Source of the DNA: Talaromyces rugulosus
Taxonomy: Eukaryota > Ascomycota > Eurotiomycetes > Eurotiales > Trichocomaceae
Assembly: GCF_013368755.1 (NCBI RefSeq)
Contig: NC_049565.1
Coordinates: 2,666,001 to 2,730,000 of the forward strand
DNA: 64,000 nt
Direction: 5' to 3'
In this document: positions 22,973 to 34,299 of the stretch, one piece after another
How positions within the stretch are numbered: the stretch's first letter is position 1
Layout of the letters: every line of letters begins with the position of its first letter
Position numbers and translations under genes: made by a program
Notes under the pieces: model-generated
Seen by the model: only the letters and a program-made list of their open reading frames with translations
What the model was told of the DNA's origin: nothing
Database searches by the model: none

Positions 22973-24190
22973 ATGGCGCGCCCATCGACCAGCGGAGACG
23001 AAGCATCGCGCTTCTCGGACGACACTGAGTCTGACGTCGGTTTCGCCAACGCAGACAAGTCTGTCCACAGCAGCTGGGAAGTCACTAACCGAAAAAACAA
23101 CAACAATAACAACATCCCATCCGACACCGTGTCGGACCAACGCAGTCAGCAGCAGCAGGCCGCGGCTGTCGAAGCACCGCTCCCCCAAGCTCCGAGCCTC
23201 CCATCGCGCCCGGTCTCTCGAAGCTTCGCGGTCTTTGCGCAGGACGACCTCGCCCTTGGGAGCATGACGGCAAACGGAGCCTCGATGGGAAACTTTGTGG
23301 AGAATTCGCCGAATGTAAACATGGCCAACATGGCTCGCCAGCCTCAATCTCCCGCTGCTCAGCATGCAGTTCCCCAGGTCAACGGCGGCGGCGCGGTCGG
23401 CAACAACATGATGGCTGGCCTCCCCATGAATGCCGGGCACCAGATGGATCTCAACAATCTCTACGAGATGGTCATTGAGTTCAGTGATGTCCTCAAGCAC
23501 AACCGCGAGATGACCCGTGGCATTGTTGCTAGCGCTGAAGAGCTCATGGTGCGTTTTGTTCAGTCGTTCCAATCCGTAAAAAAAACGGTACTAAAAATAA
23601 TCTTCAGCGACGTTCAACTGCCGAAGGTGCCAGTCCCGATATCCAACAGATTGGAGGCGAAATTTCTGGTTAGTTTGCCCCCCCTTCCTTTCGCTACCCG
23701 TTGCCGATGACGGTATTGATGGGTCGATATAGCTGCCCGCATTGCAGAGCTAGAGCGTGCCTTGGCCAAAGAACGGCACACCGTGGAAATTCTGAGGCGC
23801 GAGCAAGTCGAGAACACAAAACTGATTGGCGATTTTGAATCGACCTTGGGTATCGTCGTTGAGCAAATTCGCAACTATTGCCAGGACAACAACATGTACT
23901 TTCTTGCGCAAAAGAAGGACTACAACTCTCTCCTGCAAGCCGAACGTGACGCCCACCTCGACAGCCGCTTGGACCGTGACCATTGGCATGCCCAGACAAT
24001 TCGTCTTGCAGAGATGTTACGCACTGCATACCGCTTACGTTGTGAGGAGGACGTAGCGCCTACCCGCATTGTGCAAGGCCTCCAGAGCGAGGTCCGCGCT
24101 CTTCGTTCAGCCATTGGTCTTGAGCCTGAGAAGCCTGAAGAGGAAACGGGTTACGAGTTCCTCAAGGATCTTCCTTCGGGTGAAGAATAA
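22973..24190 (+). CDS. Coiled-coil protein of unknown function with Asn/Gln-rich N-terminus
   Basis: Three exons (22973-23548, 23608-23668, 23733-24190) encode 364 residues; an in-frame ATG at 22919 would add 18. Residues 1-170 are low-complexity (an NNNNNN run, QQQQAAA, Pro/Ser-rich) and probably disordered. From about residue 178 (MDLNNLYEMVIEFSDVLKHN) the protein is helical, with a long coiled coil around ARIAELERALAKERHTVEIL and another in NYCQDNNMYFLAQKKDYNSLLQ. No family is recognised and no catalytic motif is seen. Introns have clear GTGCGT/TTCAG and GTTAGT/ATATAG ends and keep frame, so the gene is likely real and expressed. Confidence 0.8.
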
Positions 24191-24532
24191 ATTCAATTCC
24201 GACATCAGCGGGTATGATGTACAGCAAAATCTCGAATATTTTGGGTGCATTGTGATGATCTTTCCTTTTCTCTTGTGAATATTTTAACCTATCATGGCAA
24301 AGGCGTCTCTGTTTTGGGGGATTGGGCGTTCTATGGCGCAGCTTGCGACGTGGCTAAGATTTTCTTACTACGATAAAAAACGATACCATCATTGTTTATA
24401 ATTTTGCATGTATCACTAAGAAGTTTCAAATCAATTGGCTTGGCTCATCATGATTTCGAGTCATAACAAATGAAGAATTTCAAATGTACAATCATGACGT
24501 TAGAAAGTAATGTCGTATTCAAATGTTAAGAA
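24191..24532. other. Convergent intergenic region
   Basis: 342 bp between convergent genes, AT-rich, holding two 3' UTRs. Nothing else is seen. Confidence 0.45.
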
Positions 24533-24956
24533 TCACACGGTATAAAAAACCTCCTCCAACGGCTTCCACCACGACGTTTCTTGGTCCATGCTGCCTGTGG
24601 AGCCGGGATTCGGGCTCTCTTGCATTCCATCAGTCATCATCCACCATTCCTGCACTTTGGGGTTGGCCCTCATCTTGAGCATATCAGCCTCAAAGTCGTT
24701 GCCAATGTATTTGAATGTGGCGAAGAGGGTCTTGTCGTTGTCGAAGAAAATCGAGTCTAGAGATTATTAACGCCTCTTAAAACAAAAAGAGAAGGAAACA
24801 AGAGGAAAAAAGGTAGTAAAAGTGATTCTTACAATCTCGGATATTACAGTCGTGGATCTGCTGTAAAATCTCCGGCCAGACATTGGCGTGACAGTCCTTG
24901 TACGCTGCGACTGCAGATGGTTTGAGATGGACAATTTGTGCGATTCTGCGGGCCAT
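24533..24956 (-). CDS. L-rhamnose mutarotase (RhaM-type)
   Basis: Two short exons (24956-24833 and 24756-24533) encode 115 residues, about the 104-115 usual for the family. The sequence starts MARRIAQIVHLKPSAVAAYK, then CHANVWPEILQQIHDCNIRDYSIF with the conserved His, and later MRANPKVQEWWMMTDGMQ with the conserved Trp-Trp pair. The enzyme interconverts alpha and beta anomers of L-rhamnose, feeding the sugar into catabolism. Fungal copies belong to rhamnose use after pectin (rhamnogalacturonan) breakdown. A pectin lyase gene lies 6 kb downstream, but no other rhamnose-pathway gene is next to it. The intron splits the codon of Tyr in IRDYSIF. Confidence 0.93.
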
Positions 24957-26663
24957 GGTTTTTGACTGACTGAACGTTGAAGAAAGTTGGACTGAATAAT
25001 ATCAATGACATCAAAATAGAGTCAAATAAATAATATTGAATGTTTGGATAAAAGATAAATAGCCTATTTGAATAATCCCCGGAGGGGAAATATACTCCAC
25101 TTTCGGGATGTTTTGTACCGAGCATCAAAGCTACCCCAACTGACATGTTTACATGTTCTTCTATACATATATATACATACATGTAAGAAAACGATAATTG
25201 GTGGTGGCCAGTTTCCGCGAGCGGGTCGCTGCTTTATGCCTCACCACCAGACCCTCTACTGATCTCTATCATTATCAACCCCTGATTATCATTTTTTTTT
25301 TAGTATACTTGAATCATGTGACTCCTTGCTTACAATAAAATTTCATATTAGCTGCAGGATACAAATATTAGATGATCAACGAGCGCACAAGCATGTGTGT
25401 CTGCACGTGCATGTGGTATAGGAAGTATATATATGTATGTAGATTCTCCGAAGCCAGAGACTCTGGTAGGAAGGCTATTATATATGGTGTCAACTGGTAG
25501 GAGCGGTAGGCGGATACCTGAGGCTCATAAACTCATATTGATACAACATCTCGCACAGAGCACTGCCATCATCAATTGATGCCCTTGCTGTGGAATATGG
25601 CCACCGCCACGTATCATCAGATGCGGTGCTAGGGCTGACTATACCTTTGGTCGTGGCTAACCTCCTCATCTGACGTTGCAACAAATTTTCCTCTTCCATA
25701 ATCAACGCACTACTCGCCTCGTATCGCCGTTTTCCCCGTAGGAAGGGGTTGGTTGATTCCAAGTATTTGCAAATTATTGCCGATTAGCAGATATTGGCGC
25801 AACCCCACATATTTCGCCTGATACCTTGTGTCAAGCATGAAAAATCCAAAAATCCAAAAATACCCAAACCCCCTCTCAGGAAGTCCCTTTTTGGGCCAAG
25901 TAGTTGTTTGCGCAACACGCACGTTGCGTGTCAGGCGCCTTCTCTCAATGAATGGCTGAGAAGCGTCTGCAACAGGTAGGCTTGGCGTTGATGAGAAATG
26001 TGATCTGTCGAAAATGCAGTAAACCTGACACGTCTGTTTGGACTTCTACATACCACTTGACTTGTTTAGGAATAAAGCTTGATGATCTCAAAAATCACTG
26101 GTCGGTCAGATATCACAATGAATAGTGTAGGTCCCTAGAAAGACTAGCCGCAGTAAAAGAGTGCAATTTTGCTTCGCCCCAGCAGCGCCAGCACATGTCT
26201 GAAAGACCAGCTAGGGAGCATCACGCTGAATAGGTGCCTTTTGGCTACTTTCTGGATACCCTATTCATATAGCCTTGTATCCTGAGATAGTCCGAGGTCT
26301 ACTTATACTCGGATCGTTCTGGACAGAAGAATAGTGAGTTACAGACTTCATTATATACTGATTTAAAATGTCCGTGGCAGCGTTGACAAAGTCTTTGATT
26401 TCGTCGAAACAAGGAAGACGCCGTTCTATAGCCCTCATGCATGTGCAGTGGCTTGGATGTCCGGCAGCCTTGCGCTATAGATGGTTCTTGCTCGGCTGCG
26501 CAGTTCGGACAGGATACGTCAGTCTCAGCCTCATGCCTCTAAATTCTCGCTGCATCCCCTGAGATCTTGACTTCTCTATTCCTCAAGCCGCGACGCACAC
26601 ATCGCCTTCCATCGATTTATCTCCTGATGAAAGTATCAATAATTTAAAATCAACGTTGCAGAA
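24957..26663. other. 1.7-kb gene-poor region
   Basis: No gene could be supported here. It contains AT-rich tracts, a (TA)n-rich stretch near 25163-25185 and a short AAAATCC direct repeat near 25839-25862. An ORF without ATG at 25490-25762 (minus) reads like protein for about 90 codons but has no recognisable family. The right end must carry the promoter of the STAND-N-domain gene and the left end the promoter of the rhamnose mutarotase. It could hold a decayed gene or mobile element. Confidence 0.5.
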
Positions 26664-27983
26664 ATGACAATGTTTGGTATTGTCAGCGACGTTATTGGTA
26701 AGGGAAATTGCAGCAGCATTATGTCATGTTATTTTCTAATTATATTGGTCGACATAGCGGGTATCGGTTTAGTGAAAGATCTTAAAGATGCCGCTAGTGA
26801 TTGTTCCAGAGCGTCTGATGAATACAATTCGTTGGTCTCAATAATTCGAGACCTAGAACCTCTTTTACACTGTCCATCGCTACAGCTAGAAGAAGCCGAT
26901 CCGAAAGACCTCCAACTTTACCATAAAGTTGTAATAAACATAGACCAATCGGCGAAAAACTTCATGTCGAAAATCGAGCAATTCGACAAAAAGCTCAGCT
27001 TTGACTCCCCTGGATTCGCTAAGAGGATGTCTGTTGCCTTCCGCAGAATGGAGTGGTCTTCAGCTAAGAGTCTCGTCGAGGAGCTGAAAACAAACTTGAT
27101 CCTTCATAATACCATCCTCATGGGTATTGGTCAACGGATTACATTGTATGAAGTAAATTCCTGAATGTGGTTGCGATAGCATTTTAAGTGTTTCTTAGGA
27201 AGATGGAAAATGATCGGCTCGCTTTACAGAAGCAGCAGCAATGCCAACCCTGCGGTGCTCAAAATCGAGCTTCCATGCACATACCGCAGTATGTGGCTCA
27301 AGAAATATTTTAATCAAAGATTGAACTAACTTGGCTGACCAATATGAAGCACATCGAGTCATCCAGATCCTACCATTGAACATGAGGAGGCTTCACACAT
27401 AATGCGGTTGGAACCATATTATGATAGTAACGAAGTACATAATAGCCTAGCCCAGTCTACAACAAATATTCAAGAGAGTAAGTTCATATAAATCAACCTA
27501 TTATGATAAAACAATAGCCTCACAGAAATTTCTTCAGCGAGAGATAACCATTTGCTAGCGGAAAGCTTCGTTGACCATTCGCCGTGGTTCATCCCAAGTC
27601 TGACAAATTCAAGCTCATCCATTCATACATATTCCTCTATCGAAGCCGTGCAGTTCGAAAAAAATCCGCCTTGTAGGGCACTTCCAATCAAAAGTCCAAT
27701 TGACGGTTCTATCAGGATATTCACTAGACCAGCAGCTTCTGAGACACAGTCTGCTTCAGATGACATAATGCCAAAATTTGTTATACCAGGTCAGGGGAAA
27801 AATAGATTGGTTATAAAAAACCCTTGTGACGGATCTATCAAATCGTTGGACATTGCGAGAAATTCAGTGGGCAAACAAGACACGCGAGAAAGAACGCATA
27901 AAATAGAGCCAATCTTTGTTCGCCCGCTGAAGAAAAAGGTGATAGTCAAGGACCCGTCAACTATGGGGATGATCCACTTGTAG
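26664..27983 (+). CDS. Protein with fungal STAND-type N-terminal domain and C-terminal K-P-DGSI repeats
   Basis: Five exons (26664-26697, 26758-27145, 27199-27288, 27350-27477, 27526-27983) sum to 365 codons without a stop. Residues 1-141 (MTMFGIVSDVIAGIGLVKDL, SLVSIIRDLEPLL, FRRMEWSSAKSLVEELK, LILHNTILMGIG) form an all-helical region like the fungal N-terminal domain found ahead of NACHT/ankyrin STAND receptors and in HeLo-like cell-death effectors. No nucleotide-binding domain follows. After a linker with a CxxC (CQPCG) come three spaced copies of a short motif: LPIKSPIDGSIRIF, LVIKNPCDGSIKSL and the weaker VIVKDPSTMGMIHL, about 41-43 residues apart. The family function is unknown. A signalling or incompatibility-type role is inference from the N-terminal domain only. 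Confidence 0.72.
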
Positions 27984-28730
27984 CTGAAATAACAGTTTCC
28001 TTATCATTGTCTTTGATGGAATTCCGTCTACGGTCATCGAGGTCCAGTAAATTTTCTATATTGTGTTTCCCGCCTTAAATTTTAGCTCCTTTAGCAACTC
28101 ATCTCAAGTATTACAAATTGGGGATCGGGATATCTGGTTCAGTTCGTAGAAACCTAATACAAAAGTAAAAGACTATTCTTTATTAGCTAGCAACTGACTG
28201 CGTCTCACAACGGAAGAAGCGTGCGTACGTGTGGGCGGAGAGCGCAAACGCATGTTCCACAAGGGCATTTTAGATAATGCATCTTAGCATATTAACAACC
28301 AATCGGGGGGTGGTCGGTCTTTATAATAAACAATATATCCGGTTTTACCCCGGATCCAGATGCGTGAGATCCTCGAAAATGGGTATTTGAATAGCGGCAA
28401 TTGCCCCGTTTTACCTTCTTCGGTTACGAGGTACAGACTACCCTAAATTGTATTCCACTCTTAGAATATTAAATATGGGTAAATCGCCTCACTCTTATAC
28501 CGGACTTGCAGACTGATATTTGACGGATGCTGCCGGGTTTCAGTTTCCGATGTGTGCAACGGGTATTGACAGCAATTGTTCGGGATTGTCGGCAATTGGG
28601 AACTTGATGGAGCATGTAGATCGAATAGTCTGGGGAAATCAAGAAATAACATAAGAATAACTCTTTCGCATTTTATTTCTGAGTATTTCTTATTTTTAAC
28701 TTGTTCAAAATAAAAGTAAAAAATCACACA
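27984..28730. other. Intergenic region upstream of hydroxyacid dehydrogenase
   Basis: 747 bp between two plus-strand genes. No exon is supported. It holds the 3' UTR of the upstream gene and the promoter of the dehydrogenase; no specific motif was recognised. Confidence 0.45.
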
Positions 28731-29852
28731 ATGGGTGCCTCAAAGTATGTTGTCCTCTATCTCGGGGACGATATCAAGTACAACCACGACGTGTACGGGC
28801 AATTCTCGTCAGTTTTCGACATAATCCAGCCATCGGCAGAGGAAAGAGAAAGACCAGAGTTTATTCGCGCTCTCAAAGAAAAGCGATGGGGCAATTTCCA
28901 CGCGATATTCAGACCTTTCTGGAACAGTGGCGGCGAGATGGGCCGTTGGGACGCGGAGCTGATCTCTCTACTCCCGGACTCGGTCAAAATCAGCACATCG
29001 GCTGGCGCGGGATATGACTGGGTAGATGTTGATGTTTTCGCAAAGAGAGGTAAGATTATTACACATCATATACGTTTGTAAAAACGCAATTGAACTAACA
29101 AATGGTGAAAAGGGATCCTGTATTGCAACGGAGCCGCCGCGTCGTCGGAATCCGTCGCCGACATGGCGCTTTTCTTGATCTTGGCCGTATTCAGAAACCT
29201 GGCCTGGTCGCACCAAGCGGCATATTCATTAAGCCCACAGCTCTTTCACGATGCCCACACAAACTCTCCGTTGTCTGCTTATAACCCTCGTGGACGAACC
29301 CTGGGAATTGTGGGCATGGGCCAAATCGGCTACACCATCGCCAAAAAGGTGTACGCCGGACTCGGAATGAAGATTCAATACAACGATCTGTTCCGCAAAA
29401 GCAAGGAGCAAGAAGCCAGCGTCGAAGCCACCTATTTCGCCAACCTGGATGACCTGCTCGGCAACTCGGACTGCGTGGTGATCGCAACCCCGTTCGCAGG
29501 CCGGAAACTGATCACGGCGGAACGCTTGCAGAAATTCAAGAAGCAGTCACGGTTTATCAACATTGCGCGGGGTTCGCTTGTGGATGAGGAGGCACTTCTC
29601 GCCAGCCTGGAAAGTGGGCATTTGGTTGCTGCTGGTCTGGATGTCCACGCGGCAGAACCCTCAGTTCATCCTCGTCTTGTTCGACACCCACGCGTGATGG
29701 CCATGTCGCATAATGCTGGTGGGACGGTGGATACGCATATCGGGTTTGAGAAGCTGGCGATGGATAATATTCTCAGCTTCTTTTCCAACGGCAAGGCTTT
29801 GACGCCGGTGAACGCGCATATGATCAAGGACCAGGCGTCGAGTAAATTGTAA
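28731..29852 (+). CDS. D-2-hydroxyacid dehydrogenase (D-mandelate dehydrogenase-like)
   Basis: Two exons (28731-29049 and 29113-29852) encode 352 residues. The NAD(P) site is LGIVGMGQIGYTIAKKV. The catalytic Arg lies in FINIARGSLVDEEAL, the catalytic Glu in the LDVHAAEP segment and the His in AMSHNAGGTVDTH, in the order typical of the family. The substrate-binding region (STSAGAGYDWVDVD) matches the mandelate/hydroxyisocaproate group. The enzyme reversibly oxidises a D-2-hydroxyacid to a 2-ketoacid in the cytosol; the exact substrate is not predictable. The intron begins GTAAGA. The start at 28731 is the first ATG in frame. Confidence 0.92.
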
Positions 29853-30855
29853 TTATTGTAATTATACTTGAATAGCTAATGAAAAAAAGTTAAAAAAAAA
29901 AAAAAAACTCCAACGGGCCCTACCATTCATGGAGTGCTTTGGGTGACGGAGAGTTACCTAATTAGGAAATTAATTTGCGGCAGGGCTTTTGTTTCTTACG
30001 TCACTCGCGTATAGTATCGATTGATATGCTATATTGAAACAAGACGTAGTCAATACCGAAGATGCAAGCGAATAATGCAAGAATAAAACCATGGAGTCAA
30101 GCTGGGTATAGATGAGACCCAGCTTGAGTAAAAAAGGACCATCTACTATGACTGACTGAAAACCGATATGCAAACAAGCAACTCTACATGAACCAGTCAC
30201 GGTTACTAAAAGAAGCAGCAGATGATTGCATAATCATCTAAACAAGTGCCGGCATGCTAAAAACTTAAACCGTGTAAATACTAACCAGGATCATCGGGAA
30301 ATCCCCCCCAATTGCGTACCACGTAGTAGATGTTTCACTTTAGTTACGTACATATCCACTCATTCAATATCAATGTTTTCAAGCTATGGTTATTAATAAT
30401 ACGAGACTGGTGGAGAATGCCAAATTTTTTTTTTAAATACGAGTTTTTTGTCATTTCACCGCGGAACCTCGCCGTATTCCCTCTCCTCCTTGCTCACGGG
30501 TCATTCTAATAATATATGTGAATAAGAAAGAGGCGGGGTTGGTAGAATCCACCGATTATCGTCAGCCGGAGGAATTTTAGCTTCTATGCCAATTCCTAAT
30601 TCTACTCCCTTGCCGTAAGGCCGACAGGATCCACAATATAAGGCCAGTTGGATTCCACCAATCAATATGATACATCTCCACAAACCCAAGAAGCTTGGCA
30701 AAGCCACCGGAATATTAATTGCCTTGATTTAATGTAGAAATATCTGTTGGAGAATCCCTGGTGGGATATTTATATAAGCAGGGAAAGTATCCTAGCTTCA
30801 CTAATTGCATAATGTAGACGGGCCATCTGACTTTGCTGCCTATTTACCACCCATC
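29853..30855. other. 1-kb intergenic region with pectin lyase promoter
   Basis: It holds the 3' UTR of the dehydrogenase and the promoter of the pectin lyase. An A-rich tract occurs at about 29881-29907 and a T run near 30425-30435. Close to the lyase gene there is a TATATAAG box (30771-30778) and a start-stop ATGTAG (30812-30817). No coding exon was found. Confidence 0.5.
30771..30778 (+). promoter_or_regulatory. TATA box of the pectin lyase gene
   Basis: TATATAAG lies 85 bp upstream of the pectin lyase start codon, in the spacing expected for a TATA box with a short 5' UTR. It is supported by position and consensus only. Confidence 0.55.
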
Positions 30856-32336
30856 ATGAAACAACACATGTATAGCACTGTCATCCTTGGTGTTGCGTCT
30901 GCGATTATTCACGGCGTAGCAGCTGTGAGTGTTTCTGGTGCTGCTGAGGGATTCGCCAAAGGCGTTACAGGAGGTGGAAGCGCTACTGCAGTGTATCCAA
31001 CCACCACCGATGAGCTTGTTTCGTACCTGGGAGACTCGGAAGCTCGCGTGATTGTTTTGGACCAGACGTTGGTTTTCCTCTTTTTCTTTTTCTTTGGTAT
31101 TCAATATTGAAGAGCCATCACTGATTATGCTGATAGTTTCGATTTCACGGGCACCGAAGGTACCACGACTTCCACTGGATGTGCTCCTTGGGGCACCGCA
31201 TCTGCTTGTCAGGTTGCTATTAACCAGAACGACTGGTGCACTAATTACGAACCGGATGCCGCCTCTGTATCTGTTACATAGTGCGTCCCCAAAAAGCAGA
31301 GTCCGTTTGCACTCGTCTTGAAGAAGCTGACATGGGTGCAGTGATAATGCTGGACAGCTCGGTATCACAGTTGCATCAGACAAGACACTCTTGGGATCAG
31401 GATCAAGTGGTGTCATCAAAGGTAAAGGGTTGAGGATTGTCAGCGGTGCAAGCAACATTATCATCCAGTAGGTGAAATCAATCCAGCTTTCACCAGCGTC
31501 AATCAAAATTAACATCCTTCATCTAGGAATATTGCTATTACAGACATAAACCCTAAGTACGTCTGGGGAGGTGATGCTATCACTCTCAACGATGCTGACC
31601 TGGTCTGGATCGACCACGTAACCGTGAGTGACTCCACGCACTCGTTTTCTTCAATGATTTTGGGGCTCGTGATGGCTGATCAGCTTTCTGCTTGCCTCAG
31701 ACTGCCCGTATCGGTCGGCAACATTTGGTACTTGGAACGGAAGCAGACAATAGAGTGACAGTCTCAAATTCCTATTTTGACGGAGTCAGCGACTATAGCG
31801 CGACATGTGATGGATATCACTACTGGGTCATCTACCTAGATGGCTCTAGTGACCTTGTCACTCTCAAGGGCAACTACATATACCATTTCAGTGGTCGCGC
31901 CCCCAAGGTCCAGGGCAATACCCTTCTCCATGCGGTGAGAAAGCATAGCCTCCTCCTACCAAAAGTATCCCCTGACTGACATATATCCAACTGCCAGGTC
32001 AACAACTACTGGTACGACTCCAGTGGTCACGCTTTTGAGATTGGTTCTGGAGGGTACGTTCTCGCAGAGGGAAACGTTTTCCAAAACGTCGGCACAATCG
32101 TGGAATCGCCGGTTGACGGGCAGCTATTTACCTCTCCATCGACGAGCGAAAATGCCGTCTGCGAAACGTATTTGGGACGCGCTTGCGTTGTCAATGGATT
32201 CGGCAGCTCTGGTACTTTTGACCAGACAGATAGTTCTTTCCTTTCCGATTTTGAGGGTAAGAATATCGCGTCGGCCTCGGCGTATACTGATGTGCAAAGC
32301 TCAGTGCCATCAGGCGCTGGGCAGGGCAATCTTTAA
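30856..32336 (+). CDS. Secreted pectin lyase, polysaccharide lyase family 1
   Basis: The coding region is split by five introns. The start [20 protein letters not shown] is a signal peptide, followed by mature sequence [18 protein letters not shown]. The PL1 parallel beta-helix hallmarks are present: [43 protein letters not shown] and [12 protein letters not shown]. The conserved Arg residues of GRQH and SGRAPK correspond to active-site arginines of pectin lyases. The Trp-rich, Ca-site-poor pattern ([15 protein letters not shown]) separates it from pectate lyases. It cleaves methyl-esterified homogalacturonan by beta-elimination outside the cell. Splice joints checked by frame include [20 protein letters not shown] and LLHA|VNNYWY; the first donor (GTTGGT) is weak. 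It faces a convergent Zn2Cys6 regulator gene, with 187 bp between the stop codons. Confidence 0.95.
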
Positions 32337-32523
32337 AGATGTGAGCCACTAACACTCGTTTATTAAAATATTTCTTATGGGGGCCTTACCGTTCAATTTG
32401 TTGTATCCAGTTTTCCAATGGAACTTGTCTATTAACAATCGTATTTGCCTACATTCAGACATCGCATCGAGTGTAACAACCATACTAGTTAGTTGTAGGT
32501 TGAAACAGATAGTTGATATATTA

Positions 32524-34299
32524 TTAGACAATTTCATCAGCTGAGGAAACTGTTTCGACATATCTTCCCGGATATTGCCTCAGCGGTAAAGATCCCAATG
32601 ACTGTGCCAGAACAAACCCTTTCGTGCTAAAATTCACGAGAACTGTCTGGCACCAAATGTACTTGCGCGTCGAGCGTGTCAAGAAGAATTGTTGAGCAGC
32701 CCATAACGGGACCATTGCGATCTGAAATCCGTAGCCTTGGAGAGAATTCCGTCCACAGCCTGCCATTGCTTGGCAAACTTTGGAAGCAAAATAATCACCA
32801 ACTGCTTCGACGTTGGCTATGGCATCATGAGAACTCTCCTGCTGTGATGCTGATGCTGCTGTATCCTCGCTCTTGACTGCAGTATTTTGAAGCCCTTCTC
32901 GGATATATTTCTGCATATGCGACATCACGCAGTGCACCACCACTTCGCCGTACCAGTATAGAAGTAGTATCTGAGCTATGTAAGTGTTTTGGAACGTGAC
33001 GCTTTCTGGGAATACATCCTGCAAATCCGAGCCCGGTTCAAGGTACGGATGTTGCTCTTCCGGCTCTAGGTAAAATAGAGGGCTTGCTTCCGTGGATTGA
33101 AATTCTGCATACCAGAAAATTAGCTCGTCTCGCAGTGCATGGCATTTTTTAAGGAGTCTCTGGGCAGTCGACATGTCAAGACTTTCAGGACCCGTAGTCG
33201 ATTCGATCTGGTCCGCTTTGGCCAGCAATGAAGGCAGACGAACTAGGATGTCAAGTAATCGGTCATATGGCGCGTCCGACAGGCCACGCCATTCGGGTTT
33301 GGCAAGGAATGTCGGTTTGCCACTTCCATAAGAGTCCCACAGCTACCACAAAACACTCAGTCATCAGACCAGAGCGAGCAGGACTCGGGTTCTTACCGCT
33401 GCAGCTCGAATTCGACGGTAAAGATTCATGTCAAGAGGCGACTTTTCCGACGGCGGCCCTCGAAGCTTTAGCAGCCAGCAAGCGCCTTTTACATGAAACA
33501 TCCATCCTTGTGTACCTCCGTCTGTAGTATGAAACAGCTTCGGGTTGACACTGGCATTAGCACGATGAGCTCAGAGACCCAAAGGGATCCAACCTACCTC
33601 GTATATCGACATACACATACAAGCTGCAAGCACCCCCTCATCGACCGAATTCTGAGATAGACGAGCCCTCATACGCATCAAAGCCGAGTCGTAACAACGC
33701 TCCCCCTGTCGAAGAACCGATTGGTTCTGATGCATGTCTCCAATATAGGCCAGAGACAATGCCGACAATGCCATATCCAAATAATTCCATTTCCCAAGAC
33801 TCGCCGGAAGACTCCTGATCCAAGTTAAAGCCGTCTGGCTTTCCCGCTGGTTAGCCGGCCGACTCGGAAGATAATGGTCGAGAAAATAGGACAGAACCTG
33901 GACTCGATTGGCAGCGCTCGAATTAATTGAGTTGGTAGGCTGCGGCTGGGGAAGCTGCCGGGACGACTTGAGCGTGACTTGTTTTAGATTTTCCTCTGTT
34001 GTTTTCCCATCGGAATTGTGAGACTGAGGTGTTCTGGTGGGGATGACATAGACGAAACTCCGCTCTTCGCCATAGCCCTCGCACTGGTATCCGGTCTGGC
34101 TACATCTTTTGCAGACTGGCTTGGTCTTGTCGCACTAGACGAACTTGCACGGTCAGTTTCATTCAAAATCCAAGCCGAAAAAGAATGAAAAAGAGCAGTT
34201 AACACGAACACTGATCTTTCGGCGACGACAAGTCAGACACGGGCGGAACACCCTCGACCTCGGATTTCCGGCGCCTGCATTATCATTGTCGCCTGTCAT
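32524..34299 (-). CDS. Zn2Cys6 transcription factor
   Basis: Four exons (34299-34210, 34134-33598, 33537-33397, 33342-32524) encode 528 residues. The binuclear zinc cluster is CLTCRRRKISCDKTKPVC followed by KRCSQTGYQC, giving C-x2-C-x6-C-x6-C-x2-C-x6-C. An intron sits inside the cluster after the second exposed loop, and its unusual GTTCGT donor is needed to keep frame. The remainder contains the helical fungal-specific regulatory domain (LDMALSALSLAYIGDMHQN, RCYDSALMRMRARL, AACMCMSIYE). It binds DNA in the nucleus; target genes are not deducible. Its 3' end converges on the pectin lyase gene, so a regulatory link is possible but unproven. The start is the first in-frame ATG before the zinc cluster. 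Confidence 0.9.

Noticed and set aside
25490..25762. 90-codon minus frame near the rhamnose mutarotase
   Set aside because: Begins with TTG rather than ATG and no family or splice partner was found; mentioned as a finding only, not annotated as a gene.
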